From Viridibacterium silvisoli (GTDB lineage Bacteria > Pseudomonadota > Gammaproteobacteria > Burkholderiales > Rhodocyclaceae): a stretch of 64,000 bases of DNA. Below, piece by piece: positions 1 through 11,851 of the stretch. The number at the start of each line of letters is the position of its first letter. Position 1 is the stretch's first letter. A model generated the notes under the pieces. The model saw only the letters and a list, made by a program, of their open reading frames with translations, was not told where the DNA came from and did no database searches. The stretch covers positions 434,001 to 498,000 of the forward strand of contig NZ_JAYXHS010000002.1 of assembly GCF_036017035.1 (NCBI RefSeq), written 5' to 3'. Both the position numbers and the translations under genes were made by a program.

Positions 1-602
1 AGCCCTTCTTCAGCGAACAGGCGTTCGATGAAGGCGAGGTCGGATTCGCGGTACTGGGTGGTGATGCTGCGCTTGGCGTAAGTCACGTCTTCGCTCAAGG
101 CCCAGCGCCATGCGGGCACCAGGGTTCCTGTGCCGGAATAATCGGCGAACACACTGTCGATGATTTCCGGCACCGTCATGTCGTGAAACACGAAACTGTC
201 AGCGCGATGATCGAGGAAAGCGAGCCAGGGTTCGACGGTCAGCTTGTAGTAGCCGAAGCCGCCGTCAGCAGTCAGTGTTTCGAAGGCAGTGATATGTCCA
301 TGGAATGGTCGCAGTGCGATGCGCGATTGCTGGGTGAGCAACTCGATGAGGATGGTTTTGCCGAGCCAGTCTTTTGCTTCCAGGCTGGCGTTGGTGCACA
401 ACACGCTGAGCGTGAACCGGAAGCCGGCCGCACATTGTTCGGCCGAAGGCGCTGCGGGCCCGATCTGTTCGACGCCATCGAGCCGCTCGACGAGCAGCTG
501 ATCCAGTGCGCTGTCCGTGTGTAACCGGATAAGGCGCGTTGCATCATTGTGGCCGGAGCGGATGGCGTTCAAGACTTCCTGTGCCAGCGTTTGCATGTCC
601 AT
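1..602 (-). CDS. vgrG: VgrG / TssI spike protein, N-terminal 200 residues (cut by window edge)
   Basis: VgrG trimers form the puncturing tip of the T6SS tube. The reading frame begins at the ATG whose complement is 600-602 and stays open to base 1. The visible part carries the usual VgrG N-terminal layout (gp27-like region): an opening helix, a FRFTLSVLCTN-type strand, GHITAFETLTADGGFGYYKLTVEP, and a DLAFIERLFAEEG stretch at the edge. The C-terminal gp5/OB-fold, beta-helix and any effector extension lie outside the window. It follows clpV and a small GIY-YIG-like gene on the same strand with 22 bp between them. A second in-frame ATG lies two codons downstream of the chosen start. Family assignment is firm; the effector status is not visible. 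Confidence 0.88.
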   Translation of the reverse strand, partial: MDMQTLAQEVLNAIRSGHNDATRLIRLHTDSALDQLLVERLDGVEQIGPAAPSAEQCAAGFRFTLSVLCTNASLEAKDWLGKTILIELLTQQSRIALRPFHGHITAFETLTADGGFGYYKLTVEPWLAFLDHRADSFVFHDMTVPEIIDSVFADYSGTGTLVPAWRWALSEDVTYAKRSITTQYRESDLAFIERLFAEEG

Positions 603-624
603 GGGATGTACCTGTCTGCGTGGA

Positions 625-1005
625 TCAGCTCTCGAGCGCCCAGTGCTGATGCCATTCGTTGCGACGGTTGAACGGGTAGTCGAGTGCAACGATGCTTACC
701 GCTTCGATGTAGGACGCGAGCGGCGCGCTGTTGATGACGCGAAAGCGGAAAAACAGCTTGTGCGCGCTGGCCCTCACTTGCAGGTTGTGGCTGCGACGGG
801 AGTGTTTGGCCAGGCGTCCGCGCAGCGTGACACCTGCGGCGCGGCCGACGTACTTCGCAACGAACACGCCCTTCACCATTTCACCAAGCTCATACAGGCC
901 GAATGCCTCCGGCGCTTTGAGGTATTCGTGCAGTGGATAGGGCGTGTTCTCGTTCTCCCACTTCCAGTTCAGGAATTCGCTCAATTTCGTTCCGGATAGC
1001 GCCAT
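625..1005 (-). CDS. Small GIY-YIG nuclease-like protein inside the T6SS operon
   Basis: A 126-residue protein with the hallmarks of the GIY-YIG fold: GLY at 36-38, YVG at 52-54, LRGRL at 61-65 (R62 in the place of the catalytic arginine), H68, a glutamate E101 in a later helix (ASYIEAVSI) and an asparagine N113 in PFNRRN. The gap between GLY and YVG is slightly longer than in typical members. It sits between clpV (26 bp upstream) and vgrG (22 bp downstream), on the same strand, with a good GGAGA ribosome site, so it is very likely co-transcribed with the T6SS. There is no signal peptide or PAAR/MIX-type marker. It could be a DNase effector, a DNA-binding relic or an accessory protein. The fold call rests on motifs read by eye. 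Confidence 0.65.
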   Translation of the reverse strand: MALSGTKLSEFLNWKWENENTPYPLHEYLKAPEAFGLYELGEMVKGVFVAKYVGRAAGVTLRGRLAKHSRRSHNLQVRASAHKLFFRFRVINSAPLASYIEAVSIVALDYPFNRRNEWHQHWALES

Positions 1006-1031
1006 GAGAATTCTCCCGAGATTTCGACTCG

Positions 1032-3749
<2,718 letters not shown>

Positions 3750-3784
3750 GATGCTTTTTCGTAGGTGGTGTTCGGTTGTCGGCG

Positions 3785-4969
3785 TCAGGCTGCGCGTGCC
3801 AGCGGTATCGCCGGATCGGGCTCGAAGACAGTGGTGAAGCTTGCGGTGGGTCTCTCGTCGAACGCGTCCTGGTGCGTTACTTCGTAGACCACGTCATTGC
3901 GGTGCTCATGCGTCATGCGCGTCAGCATCCAGGTGTTGAAGCCAAGCCGTGCGTTGCCATGCTCGGAGTGCAACTGCGTCGGGCGCACATCTTCCTTGCG
4001 CAGGATGGGGCGCACGGTGCAATCCAGCGTGATGCCGGACAGCATGGCAAGCAGGCTGCCGATGGCTTGCGCCGCTTCGCCGCCGGGCAGGAAGCGTTCG
4101 AACTGTTCGCGGTTGAGCGGGCCGATGTCGAGCGCGAAGGATGTCTGTGTTTGCCACATGCGATCGCCGCAAGCCGTATCCACACCCAGCTCGATATTGC
4201 AGATGCCGAGGCAGGTGGTGTGCTCGGGCGGCAGCACGTGCCAGCGACCCATGAACTGGTGCAGCTTCACTGGCACGCGGAAGTAGTCGGCGACGATGCG
4301 CTCGATGAGATGCGCTGGTCGCGCGCTCTGGCGTAGTGCGCCAGCGTAGTAGGCCAGTGTCTCGGCGAGCAGCGTCTTCGATGTATCGCAGACGGCTTCC
4401 TGCACGCTCTCGCCACCAGCGCCGACGAGCGACAGCATCATTGGCAGGAAGCGCTCGCGACGATTGCGTTCGTAGCCGAAATAGAGACGATGCTTTTCCC
4501 ACGCGCGGTAGAACAGTGCGACGGCGCGATTGGAGAAGATGTCGAGGAAGGCACGTGCCGCGCGATCGCGATTGACGATTTCGCGCGAGATGAGTTGTTC
4601 GGTGTAGGAGCGCGGCAGCGTGCCGTGATTGCCGGTCAGGCCGATGAAGGCCGGTGTCAGCGTGGCGCGTGTTATGTGCGTGCTCTCTGGCGCCTTCGCC
4701 TGCAGCGGCCAGGCGGCATCCTCTTCCACGCCATCCGGGTAGTCGAAGCGCAGCGTCTCGATTTCGCTTGGCGCAAACCCGATGTTCAGCGAGTTGCCGA
4801 AACGGATGTGCTCGCCGACCGGATCTTCATCCGCGCGATGGCCATCGTTCTTCTGCGTGCGGAAGTGCGCGACGAGCACGCGCACGGCCTGGAAGAATTC
4901 GAAACGATAGGGCGCCTCGCGCAGGCGCTCGATCACACCAGGATCTGGTCGCCGCTGCGGGGTAGGCAT
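3785..4969 (-). CDS. tssG: TssG baseplate protein (VasB/ImpH family)
   Basis: A 394-residue baseplate wedge subunit that with TssF, TssE and TssK assembles around the VgrG spike. The N-terminus (VIERLREAPYRFEFFQAVRVL) and the central RYxG-like and GNHGTLPRSYTE segments are characteristic of the family. The start overlaps the 3' end of tssF by 37 bp, indicating translational coupling. Length is at the upper end of the family range. Confidence 0.93.
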   Translation of the reverse strand: MPTPQRRPDPGVIERLREAPYRFEFFQAVRVLVAHFRTQKNDGHRADEDPVGEHIRFGNSLNIGFAPSEIETLRFDYPDGVEEDAAWPLQAKAPESTHITRATLTPAFIGLTGNHGTLPRSYTEQLISREIVNRDRAARAFLDIFSNRAVALFYRAWEKHRLYFGYERNRRERFLPMMLSLVGAGGESVQEAVCDTSKTLLAETLAYYAGALRQSARPAHLIERIVADYFRVPVKLHQFMGRWHVLPPEHTTCLGICNIELGVDTACGDRMWQTQTSFALDIGPLNREQFERFLPGGEAAQAIGSLLAMLSGITLDCTVRPILRKEDVRPTQLHSEHGNARLGFNTWMLTRMTHEHRNDVVYEVTHQDAFDERPTASFTTVFEPDPAIPLARAA

Positions 4970-6774
4970 TTGATGATTTCCTCGCCGGTGTCGTGCGCGA
5001 CGACGACCAGCTGGGTGAAGCTGTTGATGTGGACGTATAGACCGAAGAAGTGATCGAGCAGGCGCGCGAATTGTTCGACGCTGGTGCCGACGAAGTGCTG
5101 CGGATCGACGCTGACTTCGATCTCGATGCCCTTCACGAAACTCGGAAACGGATTGCCTGCCATGCGCGCCGTGACGACCTTGTGGCGGATGCCCATCAGG
5201 CCCTCGATCAGCTTGCGATTTACCGGCGAACGCGTGATGTCGTACAGCGCCATCGTCTCCTTCAGCGAAGACAGGCCCGCCTCGGTCAATGACAGATGAT
5301 TCAGCGCGAGGTGCGAGATCAGGCGCCAGTGCGAGCCGTTGCGATCGATGCGCACGGTAGTGGTCGGTTTTCGCATCAGCGTGATGCTGCGGGCCAATGA
5401 ACCGCCTTCCATGAACAGGTCGCCACCAGACATGCCAAAGGGAAGCTGCGAAGGCAGATCGCGGTTGGTGCAGGTCAGCTCGATGGATAGCGTTTCCGTT
5501 TTCTCGGCACGCGGATCGAAGTCCAGATCGACGACAGACATTTCATATTCGAAGCCAGGGCTCAGCTCGGCGACATGCTCATCGCGACGCAAATGCCAGA
5601 AGCGTCCCGTAGCTTCCAGCGCTTCGCCGTGACGCAGCGCGTAGTAGGGACGGTACTCAACCTGCTGTTCTCCACGCGTGGTCTTCTCGACTTTGCGCAC
5701 GGACTCAACGGCGTACAGCTCGAAGGCATGGGCGCGACGCGCATCCGGCACGACGGGGTAACTCGACTTGGTATGCGTCAGGCGAATCGGCTCTGCGCTC
5801 TGGCGGAACAGATTGACGATGGGCGTGCAATGCGTGAGGAAGTTCGCCGGCCCGATGCGTTCAAGCAGGCGGCCATCGCGGCCCGCATCGCGTTGCGAAC
5901 TGAGTACGAAATGCAGCGTCAATGATCGCGTTCCTGCAGGTAGCAGCGGACGCAGGCTGGCGAGATCGATATCGACGAAGTTGAATTTTTCGGGGAAGGC
6001 GAAGAACTCGGACAACAGGCGATACGCGAGATGCGAGCGTGCGTCGTACTCGAGCAGTTCCTCTTCGAGCTTGAAGCCGACCGGATGCGCGACGGGATGG
6101 TTCAGCGCGCGCCAGCGATGCTCGCCGGGAATCTCGATGGCAACGCCGAGGGCATGCGTCAGCATGGCTTCGCGCAATTGCGCGACTTGCGAGCTTTCGC
6201 CGTCGATGAACAGGCGAAGCTGATCGAGTTGTAACTCGTTGATCGTCTGTTGCTCGGAGGCGGATTCAAGACGCAAGCTGAGGACGGCACTCGCCCCGAC
6301 GGGTGGCAGATAGCCGCGTGGTGGCGTGAAGGACTCTTCGAACCCCGCCGAGGCGACGCGCAACGGAGATAGCGCAACTTCGTACGCCGTGCGGAACTTG
6401 CAGGCGACGCCTTTGACCGGACGTGTGTTCAGCTGTGTGCCGCGTGGCACTGATGACACACCAGACAGTTGCGCGTCGGCGCCGCCCATGTCGAAGCGCG
6501 CAATCGAACATGCCGGCATTGGCCGCAGGTAGTGCGGGTAGAGCACGTCGATGAAGGAGGTGGTCAGCTCCGGAAAATCATCTTCTATCTTCTTCTGCAC
6601 GCGCGCAGAGAGCAGGGCGAATGACTCGATCATGCGCTCGACATGCGGGTCTTCGCAGGAGTCACCGGAGATCAGCAGGCGCGAGGCAATCTTCGGGTAC
6701 TTCGCAGCGAACTCGCGTGAGTGACGACGCAGGAAGGTCAGCTCGCGCTCGTAGTAGGGGAGCAGATCACGCAT
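4933..6774 (-). CDS. tssF: TssF baseplate protein (VasA/ImpG family)
   Basis: A 613-residue baseplate wedge protein. The opening MRDLLPYYERELTFLRRHSREFAAKYPKIA-type segment is diagnostic for TssF, as is the LTTSFIDVLYPHYLRPMPAC stretch and the C-terminal FVGTSVEQFARLLDHFF region. Its start codon overlaps the end of tssE by one base (shared A), and its 3' end overlaps tssG, so tssE-tssF-tssG form one tightly packed unit. Confidence 0.95.
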   Translation of the reverse strand: MRDLLPYYERELTFLRRHSREFAAKYPKIASRLLISGDSCEDPHVERMIESFALLSARVQKKIEDDFPELTTSFIDVLYPHYLRPMPACSIARFDMGGADAQLSGVSSVPRGTQLNTRPVKGVACKFRTAYEVALSPLRVASAGFEESFTPPRGYLPPVGASAVLSLRLESASEQQTINELQLDQLRLFIDGESSQVAQLREAMLTHALGVAIEIPGEHRWRALNHPVAHPVGFKLEEELLEYDARSHLAYRLLSEFFAFPEKFNFVDIDLASLRPLLPAGTRSLTLHFVLSSQRDAGRDGRLLERIGPANFLTHCTPIVNLFRQSAEPIRLTHTKSSYPVVPDARRAHAFELYAVESVRKVEKTTRGEQQVEYRPYYALRHGEALEATGRFWHLRRDEHVAELSPGFEYEMSVVDLDFDPRAEKTETLSIELTCTNRDLPSQLPFGMSGGDLFMEGGSLARSITLMRKPTTTVRIDRNGSHWRLISHLALNHLSLTEAGLSSLKETMALYDITRSPVNRKLIEGLMGIRHKVVTARMAGNPFPSFVKGIEIEVSVDPQHFVGTSVEQFARLLDHFFGLYVHINSFTQLVVVAHDTGEEIIKCLPRSGDQILV

Positions 6775-7265
6775 CAGCGAATGCCTGCCATGCCGCGCGA
6801 TTTGGCGACGGAGTACTGCAGCGTATTGGGCTGCAGCAGCGCGTCGAAGGTGACGGGCTCGCTGGCGGGATTGACGTAGAGCACGGCATTGATGCCGAAC
6901 TGCAGACAGCCTATGGCGCTGCGGTCTGCTTCGAGCCGCACTTCTACGTGACGCAGTCGCGGCTCGTGAAATGCGATGGTGCGCTCGAGCGTACGGCAGA
7001 TCAGATCGCGGTCGGTGGGATTGGCGAGACTCAGCCCAACGAAGTCACCCATGCCGTAGCTGGCGACCGAATTGTGGGACTCGGGAAAGCGCTCGAACTG
7101 GGTGTCGAACATCGAGGCGCGCGTGTTGAGGAGCGACTCCAGGTCGCGCGCGACGGACTCCTTGAGTTCGTCGACATTCCAGCGACGCAGCGGGTTGGTT
7201 TCGGCCTCGCGGTGTGGCGCGTCATCGGAGAGTCTCTCGAAGAGCGTCGGTAAGAATCCCGCCAT
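6774..7265 (-). CDS. tssE: TssE, gp25-like baseplate protein
   Basis: A 163-residue protein with the GPW/gp25 lysozyme-like fold found in phage T4 gp25; it nucleates sheath polymerisation at the baseplate. The start was set at the ATG whose complement is 7263-7265 (MAGFLPTLFERLSDD), because TssE proteins start close to the LFERL motif; the frame is open for 18 more codons upstream. The core YGMGDFVGLSLANPTDRD and LRHVEVRLE segments match the family. It is followed without gap by tssF. Confidence 0.92.
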   Translation of the reverse strand: MAGFLPTLFERLSDDAPHREAETNPLRRWNVDELKESVARDLESLLNTRASMFDTQFERFPESHNSVASYGMGDFVGLSLANPTDRDLICRTLERTIAFHEPRLRHVEVRLEADRSAIGCLQFGINAVLYVNPASEPVTFDALLQPNTLQYSVAKSRGMAGIR

Positions 7266-7409
7266 GGCCAGGTCGTTTCTAAGGAAGATTGAGTTGCGGT
7301 GAAGCGGGTGACAACGCATGTTGTCGAGTGCCGGGTGGCGATGCCGCAGAAGCGGGGGAACTCCTGCGGCATGCCGTATCGCGATCAGTAAGAGTTCGCG
7401 AACGTGGAA

Positions 7410-7913
7410 TTACACGTCGTAAGTTGCCGTGTTCTTCGCGAGGCTCCACTTGGCCATCTTGTTGCCCTTGGTGCCGCCCTTGATGTCCTGAGCGGTGTAG
7501 GTCCACTGCACGGCAGCGTACGTCAGCGCAAAGCTCTCGGTGGGAATGCCGCCGTCGCCAACACTCGGCGTGACCGAGGAGATCAGCACGTGCTTGAGCT
7601 TGATCTCGAGGTACTTGACGCGCTTGTCGCCGTCGGCACGCATGAAGTCGATGGTGACTTCATCGAAGGTGTGACCAGCTGAGCAACCTTCCCACAGGCG
7701 TGGCGAGGTCAGGTCCATGTCCTTCACGAAGACCATGTCGCCATGTTCGCAACGCTCTGCAGTGTGGCCACCGGCGGTCGAAGCGGTTGCCGACTTCGGC
7801 TGGGCGATGGTGTGTGTCCAGGAGCCGACTTCGATCCACTCCTTGTGGTCGTTATCGCGGGACTCGCCCTTGATGTCGAACTTGCCCTTGAACTGAATGT
7901 AGATATCTTTCAC
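7410..7913 (-). CDS. hcp: Hcp / TssD tube protein
   Basis: A 167-residue Hcp1-family protein whose hexameric rings form the inner tube expelled by the T6SS. It begins MKDIYIQFKGKFDIKGES and contains the conserved GDMVFVKDMDLTSPRLWEGC and LKHVLISSVTPSVGDG segments, ending with a beta strand set (QWTYTAQDIKGGTKG). The gene lies between tssC and tssE, the usual position in beta- and gammaproteobacterial loci. No C-terminal effector extension is present. Confidence 0.94.
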   Translation of the reverse strand: MKDIYIQFKGKFDIKGESRDNDHKEWIEVGSWTHTIAQPKSATASTAGGHTAERCEHGDMVFVKDMDLTSPRLWEGCSAGHTFDEVTIDFMRADGDKRVKYLEIKLKHVLISSVTPSVGDGGIPTESFALTYAAVQWTYTAQDIKGGTKGNKMAKWSLAKNTATYDV

Positions 7914-7976
7914 TTACATCTCCCTTGCGGTGTGAGAAAAACGATTGGACGTGGGGTGTGGATTTCGAAGGCCGGT

Positions 7977-9464
7977 TTAGCCGCCCTTGGCCGACTGCGG
8001 CAACTCGGCAACCAGACGCAGCGATACGGAAAGCTCGTCGAGCTGGAAGTGCGGGCGCAGGAACGAGACCGCGCGATAGACGCCCGGACGTCCTGGCACT
8101 TCAGAGACCTGGATCGATGCTTCACGCAGCGGGAACTGGGCCTTGGCTTCCTGCGATGCGCCGTCATCGAGCAGCACGTACTGCGCAATCCAGTTATTGA
8201 GATAGGTCTCGACGTTGCCTGCCGAAGCAAAGCTGCCGATCTTGTCGCGCATCATTGCCTTGAGGTAATGGGCGATGCGCGACACGGCGAAGATGTACTG
8301 CAGTTGCGACGACAGCGATGAGTTGGCATTCGCAGCGTCGGTGTTGTACTTCCTGGCTTTCTGCGTGGATTGCGCACCGAAGAAGGCGGCGTAATCCGTC
8401 CCCTTGCAATGCACGAGGGGAATGAAACCCAGGTCCGAGAGTTCTTTCTCGCGGCGATCGGTGATGGCAATTTCCGTCGGGCACTTGAGTGCGACTTCGC
8501 CGTCATCCGTCTTGAAGGTATGCGTTGGCAGGTCTTCAACCAGACCGCCACCCTCGACGCCGCGAATCGCTGCGCACCAGCCGAACAGATCGAACGCGTC
8601 CGTCAGGCGTGCTGCGAATGCGTAGGAGGCGTTCACCCACAGGTACTTGCTGTGGTCGGTGCCGTCTACGTCCTCGACGTAATTGAAGCCTTCGGTCGGC
8701 GTGCCGTCCTTGGGGTGATAGGGCAGGCGACCGAGGAAGTGTGGCAGGGTCAGGCCGACGTAGCGTGAGTCTTCGCCTTCGCGGAAAGACTTCCACTTTG
8801 CATACTCGACCGTATCAAACACCTTGCCGAGATCCCGTGGCTTGCCCAGGTCGGTGAAGCTCTCCAGTCCGAACAGTTCGGGCGAGGAGCCGGCAATGAA
8901 AGGCGCGTGTGCAGCTGCAGCAACATGCGACATCTGGTCGATGAAGTACATGTCTTCGGGCTGGCGACCGATTTCGAAGTCACCGATCAGCGCACCGAAG
9001 GGTGAGCCGCCGAATGTGCCGAACTCTTCCTCGTAAACCTTCTTGAACAGCACGCTTTGGTCGAAATCGATGGCCGACTTGAAGTCCTTGACCAGATCCT
9101 TCTTTGCCGTGTTGAAGACCTTGATCTTCAGCGTGGAGCTGGTGGAGGTCTGCTTCGACAGATACTCCAGCCCGCGCCAGCTGCTTTCCAGCTTCTGGAA
9201 TTCCGGTGCGTGCATGACGGCGGACAGTTGCTCGGAGATCAGGTGATCCAGTTCGGCAATGCGTGCATCGAGTGTCGCCGAGAGATTCTCGGAGATGACG
9301 ACGGTGCCTTCCATCACCTGCGAGACGAGTTCGCCGATCAGGTCGCGTGCGCGGGTGTGCTCCGCGGCTGATTTGGCGACTTTGCTGTCCGCGACGATGC
9401 GATCCAGCAGGCTGGTTTCCTCCGCAGCTTCCGTGCGTTGGATGGTTGCGAATTCTGCGCTCAT
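7977..9464 (-). CDS. tssC: TssC large sheath subunit (VipB)
   Basis: The 495-residue large subunit of the contractile sheath. Diagnostic stretches include LISEQLSAVMHAPEFQKLESSWRGL (split here at the family motif), the FNYVEDVDGTDHSKYLWVNASYAFAARL region and the C-terminal FQLDELSVSLRLVAELP. It starts 3 bp after the stop of tssB, so the two sheath subunits are translated together, as required for their 1:1 complex. Confidence 0.96.
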   Translation of the reverse strand: MSAEFATIQRTEAAEETSLLDRIVADSKVAKSAAEHTRARDLIGELVSQVMEGTVVISENLSATLDARIAELDHLISEQLSAVMHAPEFQKLESSWRGLEYLSKQTSTSSTLKIKVFNTAKKDLVKDFKSAIDFDQSVLFKKVYEEEFGTFGGSPFGALIGDFEIGRQPEDMYFIDQMSHVAAAAHAPFIAGSSPELFGLESFTDLGKPRDLGKVFDTVEYAKWKSFREGEDSRYVGLTLPHFLGRLPYHPKDGTPTEGFNYVEDVDGTDHSKYLWVNASYAFAARLTDAFDLFGWCAAIRGVEGGGLVEDLPTHTFKTDDGEVALKCPTEIAITDRREKELSDLGFIPLVHCKGTDYAAFFGAQSTQKARKYNTDAANANSSLSSQLQYIFAVSRIAHYLKAMMRDKIGSFASAGNVETYLNNWIAQYVLLDDGASQEAKAQFPLREASIQVSEVPGRPGVYRAVSFLRPHFQLDELSVSLRLVAELPQSAKGG

Positions 9465-9467
9465 GTC

Positions 9468-9974
9468 TTATTCCTTCTTGCCGGCTTCCTGGCTCAGCGC
9501 GGCGAGTTGCTCGGTGCTGGTCAGGACTTGTTGCAGGATGTCGTCGAGCTTCTCGTTGCCGGCCAGCTTGCCGCGCAGATCTGCCAGTTTCGAGCGTGCA
9601 TCGAGCAGCTGCTTCAATGGCTCGACTTGTTGCACGACGGATTCGGGGCGGAAGTCTTCCATGGCCTTGAACTTGAGTTCGATGCCAATCTCGCCGCCCT
9701 TGTCTGACAGCTTGTTCGGCACGCGGAATACCGCACGCGGTGCCATGCCTTCCATGACGTCGTCAAAGTTGTCGCCATCGATGCTGACGAACTTGCGGTC
9801 ACGCAGGCGTGCTTGCTGCTCTTCCGGATTGCCGGAGAAATCCCCAAGGACACCGACCACGAAAGGCAGCTCCTTCTGTTCGATCGCGTCGCCAATCTCG
9901 ACGTCATAAGACAGTTGAACGCGTGGCGGACGCACACGCTGGAGCTTCTTCTGGGTACTTTCGGACTTGGCCAC
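9468..9974 (-). CDS. tssB: TssB small sheath subunit (VipA)
   Basis: A 168-residue partner of TssC. The motif RVQLSYDVEIGDAIEQKELPF followed by VVGVLGDFSG is a signature of TssB, as is the RKFVSIDGDNFDDVMEGM segment. The long helix towards the C-terminus (LKQLLDARSKLADLRGKL) is the one that pairs with TssC. It lies 69 bp downstream of the TPR lipoprotein gene. Confidence 0.95.
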   Translation of the reverse strand: MAKSESTQKKLQRVRPPRVQLSYDVEIGDAIEQKELPFVVGVLGDFSGNPEEQQARLRDRKFVSIDGDNFDDVMEGMAPRAVFRVPNKLSDKGGEIGIELKFKAMEDFRPESVVQQVEPLKQLLDARSKLADLRGKLAGNEKLDDILQQVLTSTEQLAALSQEAGKKE

Positions 9975-10043
9975 GGTGGTTCTCCCTCTTGCAAAATCGA
10001 AATGTTGTTATCTGCGCTGACTCGCGCGCGCAGCGCTGAATGG

Positions 10044-10715
10044 CTACTTGAGTACGCTGAACGGGTTGGCATCGCCGCCTGCCGACGCTGGTGGCGTCGC
10101 AGCGGGTTTTGCCGGCGCAGGCTCGACCTTTCTCGAGCTGCGCGAACTCTGTGTCGGTGTGGCAGGCGCGGGGGTGGTAGCGGGCGGCCGCTTCACTGCT
10201 GCGCGAGGCTCTTCCGGCTGCGGAATCGGCACGAGCACGTCCTGCCCCAGCGTCTCGCGCAGCATGCGTGCGAGTTTCTCTGCCTCGGAGCGGGTGTTGC
10301 CACGTAGTGCCGAGTCTTCGCGCATATCGGTCAAGGCGCGTACAGCGACACGCAGGCTGGCAACCACGGCGATCGCCTTGGTTTCCTTGCGGGCAGGGTC
10401 GCGCTTCTGTGCTTCGTCTGCTGCGACGATTGCGGCCGGATAGTTCTCCGCGTCGAACTGAGTCTGTGCTGTCTTGACCCAAGGGTCGGCCGAAGCTGGG
10501 TTGGCCCGGGCTGCTGCAGAGAGTACGGCAAGCCCTTTTTCCTTCTGCCCCTGTTCGAGAAGCTGGGTGCCTTCCTGCATCAATTTCGCACTGTCGGGCA
10601 ATTCATTGCCCGACGGCACGGAGCTGCATGCCGCCACCCACATGGCGACAAAAATTAATATCGCATTCTGCGACTGTTTTTTAATTGAATGAATCACAAA
10701 TGCTTGCACCGACAT
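10044..10715 (-). CDS. TPR-type lipoprotein heading the tssB operon
   Basis: A lipoprotein of about 223 residues: positively charged N-terminus, hydrophobic helix (NAILIFVAMWV) and lipobox VAAC followed by serine. The mature part holds two or three TPR-like helical repeats (KLMQEGTQLLEQGQKEKGLAVL..., NPASADPWVKTAQTQFDAENYPAAIVAADEAQK), a helical linker, and a low-complexity Pro/Ala/Thr/Lys tail that ends in NPFSVLK. The frame is open six codons further upstream (to 10733); the ATG at 10713-10715 gives a more normal signal length. As the first gene of the minus-strand T6SS arm it is probably a T6SS envelope accessory protein. It is not TssJ, which is encoded on the other arm. No family symbol can be assigned safely. 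Confidence 0.75.
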   Translation of the reverse strand: MSVQAFVIHSIKKQSQNAILIFVAMWVAACSSVPSGNELPDSAKLMQEGTQLLEQGQKEKGLAVLSAAARANPASADPWVKTAQTQFDAENYPAAIVAADEAQKRDPARKETKAIAVVASLRVAVRALTDMREDSALRGNTRSEAEKLARMLRETLGQDVLVPIPQPEEPRAAVKRPPATTPAPATPTQSSRSSRKVEPAPAKPAATPPASAGGDANPFSVLK

Positions 10716-10733
10716 ATTTGATAAAAACAACAA

Positions 10734-11224
10734 CTGCCAGCTATTTATGACTTATGAGTACGCTGGCAATCGAATTCGGTGGCGATCATAGCACTCGCAT
10801 TAGTCGATGTAGATATGCTCCATTGGGCACATGCGTGTACAAAAACGATGTATCCGATCAGACTGTAGCGCTGTTGACGATGCTTGATGAGTGTTGGTGT
10901 GTAACCGTTTATCTTTGTTCAAGTTGTTGATGTATATGTATTTAATTTCACATCAAAACGCTTCTTGATATTTATTTACATCGAATTTTTTTTGAGTTGC
11001 CTAATAATCCTGTTTCGCGAGCGGTTTGATCTGGCCGATGAACGGTAAGGCCATCATAAAATCAGAATATGCTTTTAGGATAAAAGACGGGTTTTATTGA
11101 AAATGCTATTGTCGAGTTGACTTTTTTATTCGCCGTGAAGATGAACGATCCGGAGGCGAGTTTGTATTTTTGCCAGATTCTGTAATTCATACGATCGTTT
11201 GTATCGAGTCGAAATAATATAAAG
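10734..11224. promoter_or_regulatory. AT-rich divergent intergenic region of the T6SS
   Basis: About 490 bp without a convincing gene, separating the two divergent T6SS arms. It is much richer in A+T than both flanks and contains runs such as ATTTTTTTTGAG, so promoters for both arms and a binding site for an activator or silencer are expected here. A -24/-12 (sigma-54) element was looked for on both strands and a good match was not found. Confidence 0.5.
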
Positions 11225-11824
11225 ATGAATATAAAATTCGCCATTGTTGTTGTTTCTGGTGTTTTTATTTCCGGCTGTGCGGCTACGGGTGCAATCCAGG
11301 TTGCGACTGCAGCGGCGTCGACGGCGCTCGAGATCGTTGGCCTCGTCAAACCTTCCGAGGCCAAGCCCGAAGCTCTCAAGGAAGTACCGCTGAATATCTT
11401 CGCGGGTGCGGGGCTGAACACGGATGCACAAGGGCGTTCGAATGCCGTTGTCGTGAAGCTCTATCGACTTCGCAACAACGCCAGCTTCCTGGGCACGTCT
11501 TACGAGACTCTGATGGATCCCGCGCGTGAGAAGGCGACGCTTGGACAGGACCTGCTCGATGTGCGCGAGGTGATGCTGGTGCCCGGACAGAAGCTGGAGT
11601 TCAAGGAGAAGCTGCCCGCTGACACCGCATTCCTTGCAGTGGCAGCACTGTTTCGTGCGCCAAGCACCGAGCGTTGGCGCTACACCTTCCCGGTGGATGC
11701 CGCCAATGCCAAGGGCGTCATCGTGGGCGTGCATGGCTGCGCGCTGACCGTGTCCCAGGGCAACGTGTCAGGCGCGAAGATCAATGATGTGAGTTCGCTG
11801 ACAGGCGTGCGCTGTCAGCCCTGA
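11225..11824 (+). CDS. tssJ: TssJ outer-membrane lipoprotein
   Basis: A 199-residue lipoprotein anchoring the T6SS membrane complex in the outer membrane. It has a short signal (MNIKFAIVVVSGVFISGC) with the lipobox ISGC, and the TssJ transthyretin-like core: LNIFAGAGLNTDAQGRSNAVVVKLYRL-type strand, and a late LVPGQKLEFKEKLPADTAFLAVAALFR segment split over two strands. It starts the plus-strand arm and is followed by tssK after 27 bp. Confidence 0.9.
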   Translation: MNIKFAIVVVSGVFISGCAATGAIQVATAAASTALEIVGLVKPSEAKPEALKEVPLNIFAGAGLNTDAQGRSNAVVVKLYRLRNNASFLGTSYETLMDPAREKATLGQDLLDVREVMLVPGQKLEFKEKLPADTAFLAVAALFRAPSTERWRYTFPVDAANAKGVIVGVHGCALTVSQGNVSGAKINDVSSLTGVRCQP

Positions 11825-11851
11825 GTCGTTTTTGATACTGGAAGTACTTAC

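Noticed and set aside
10734..11224. Sigma-54 promoter for the T6SS arms
   Set aside because: TGGCA-like words occur on both strands, but none has GC at the -12 position with correct spacing.
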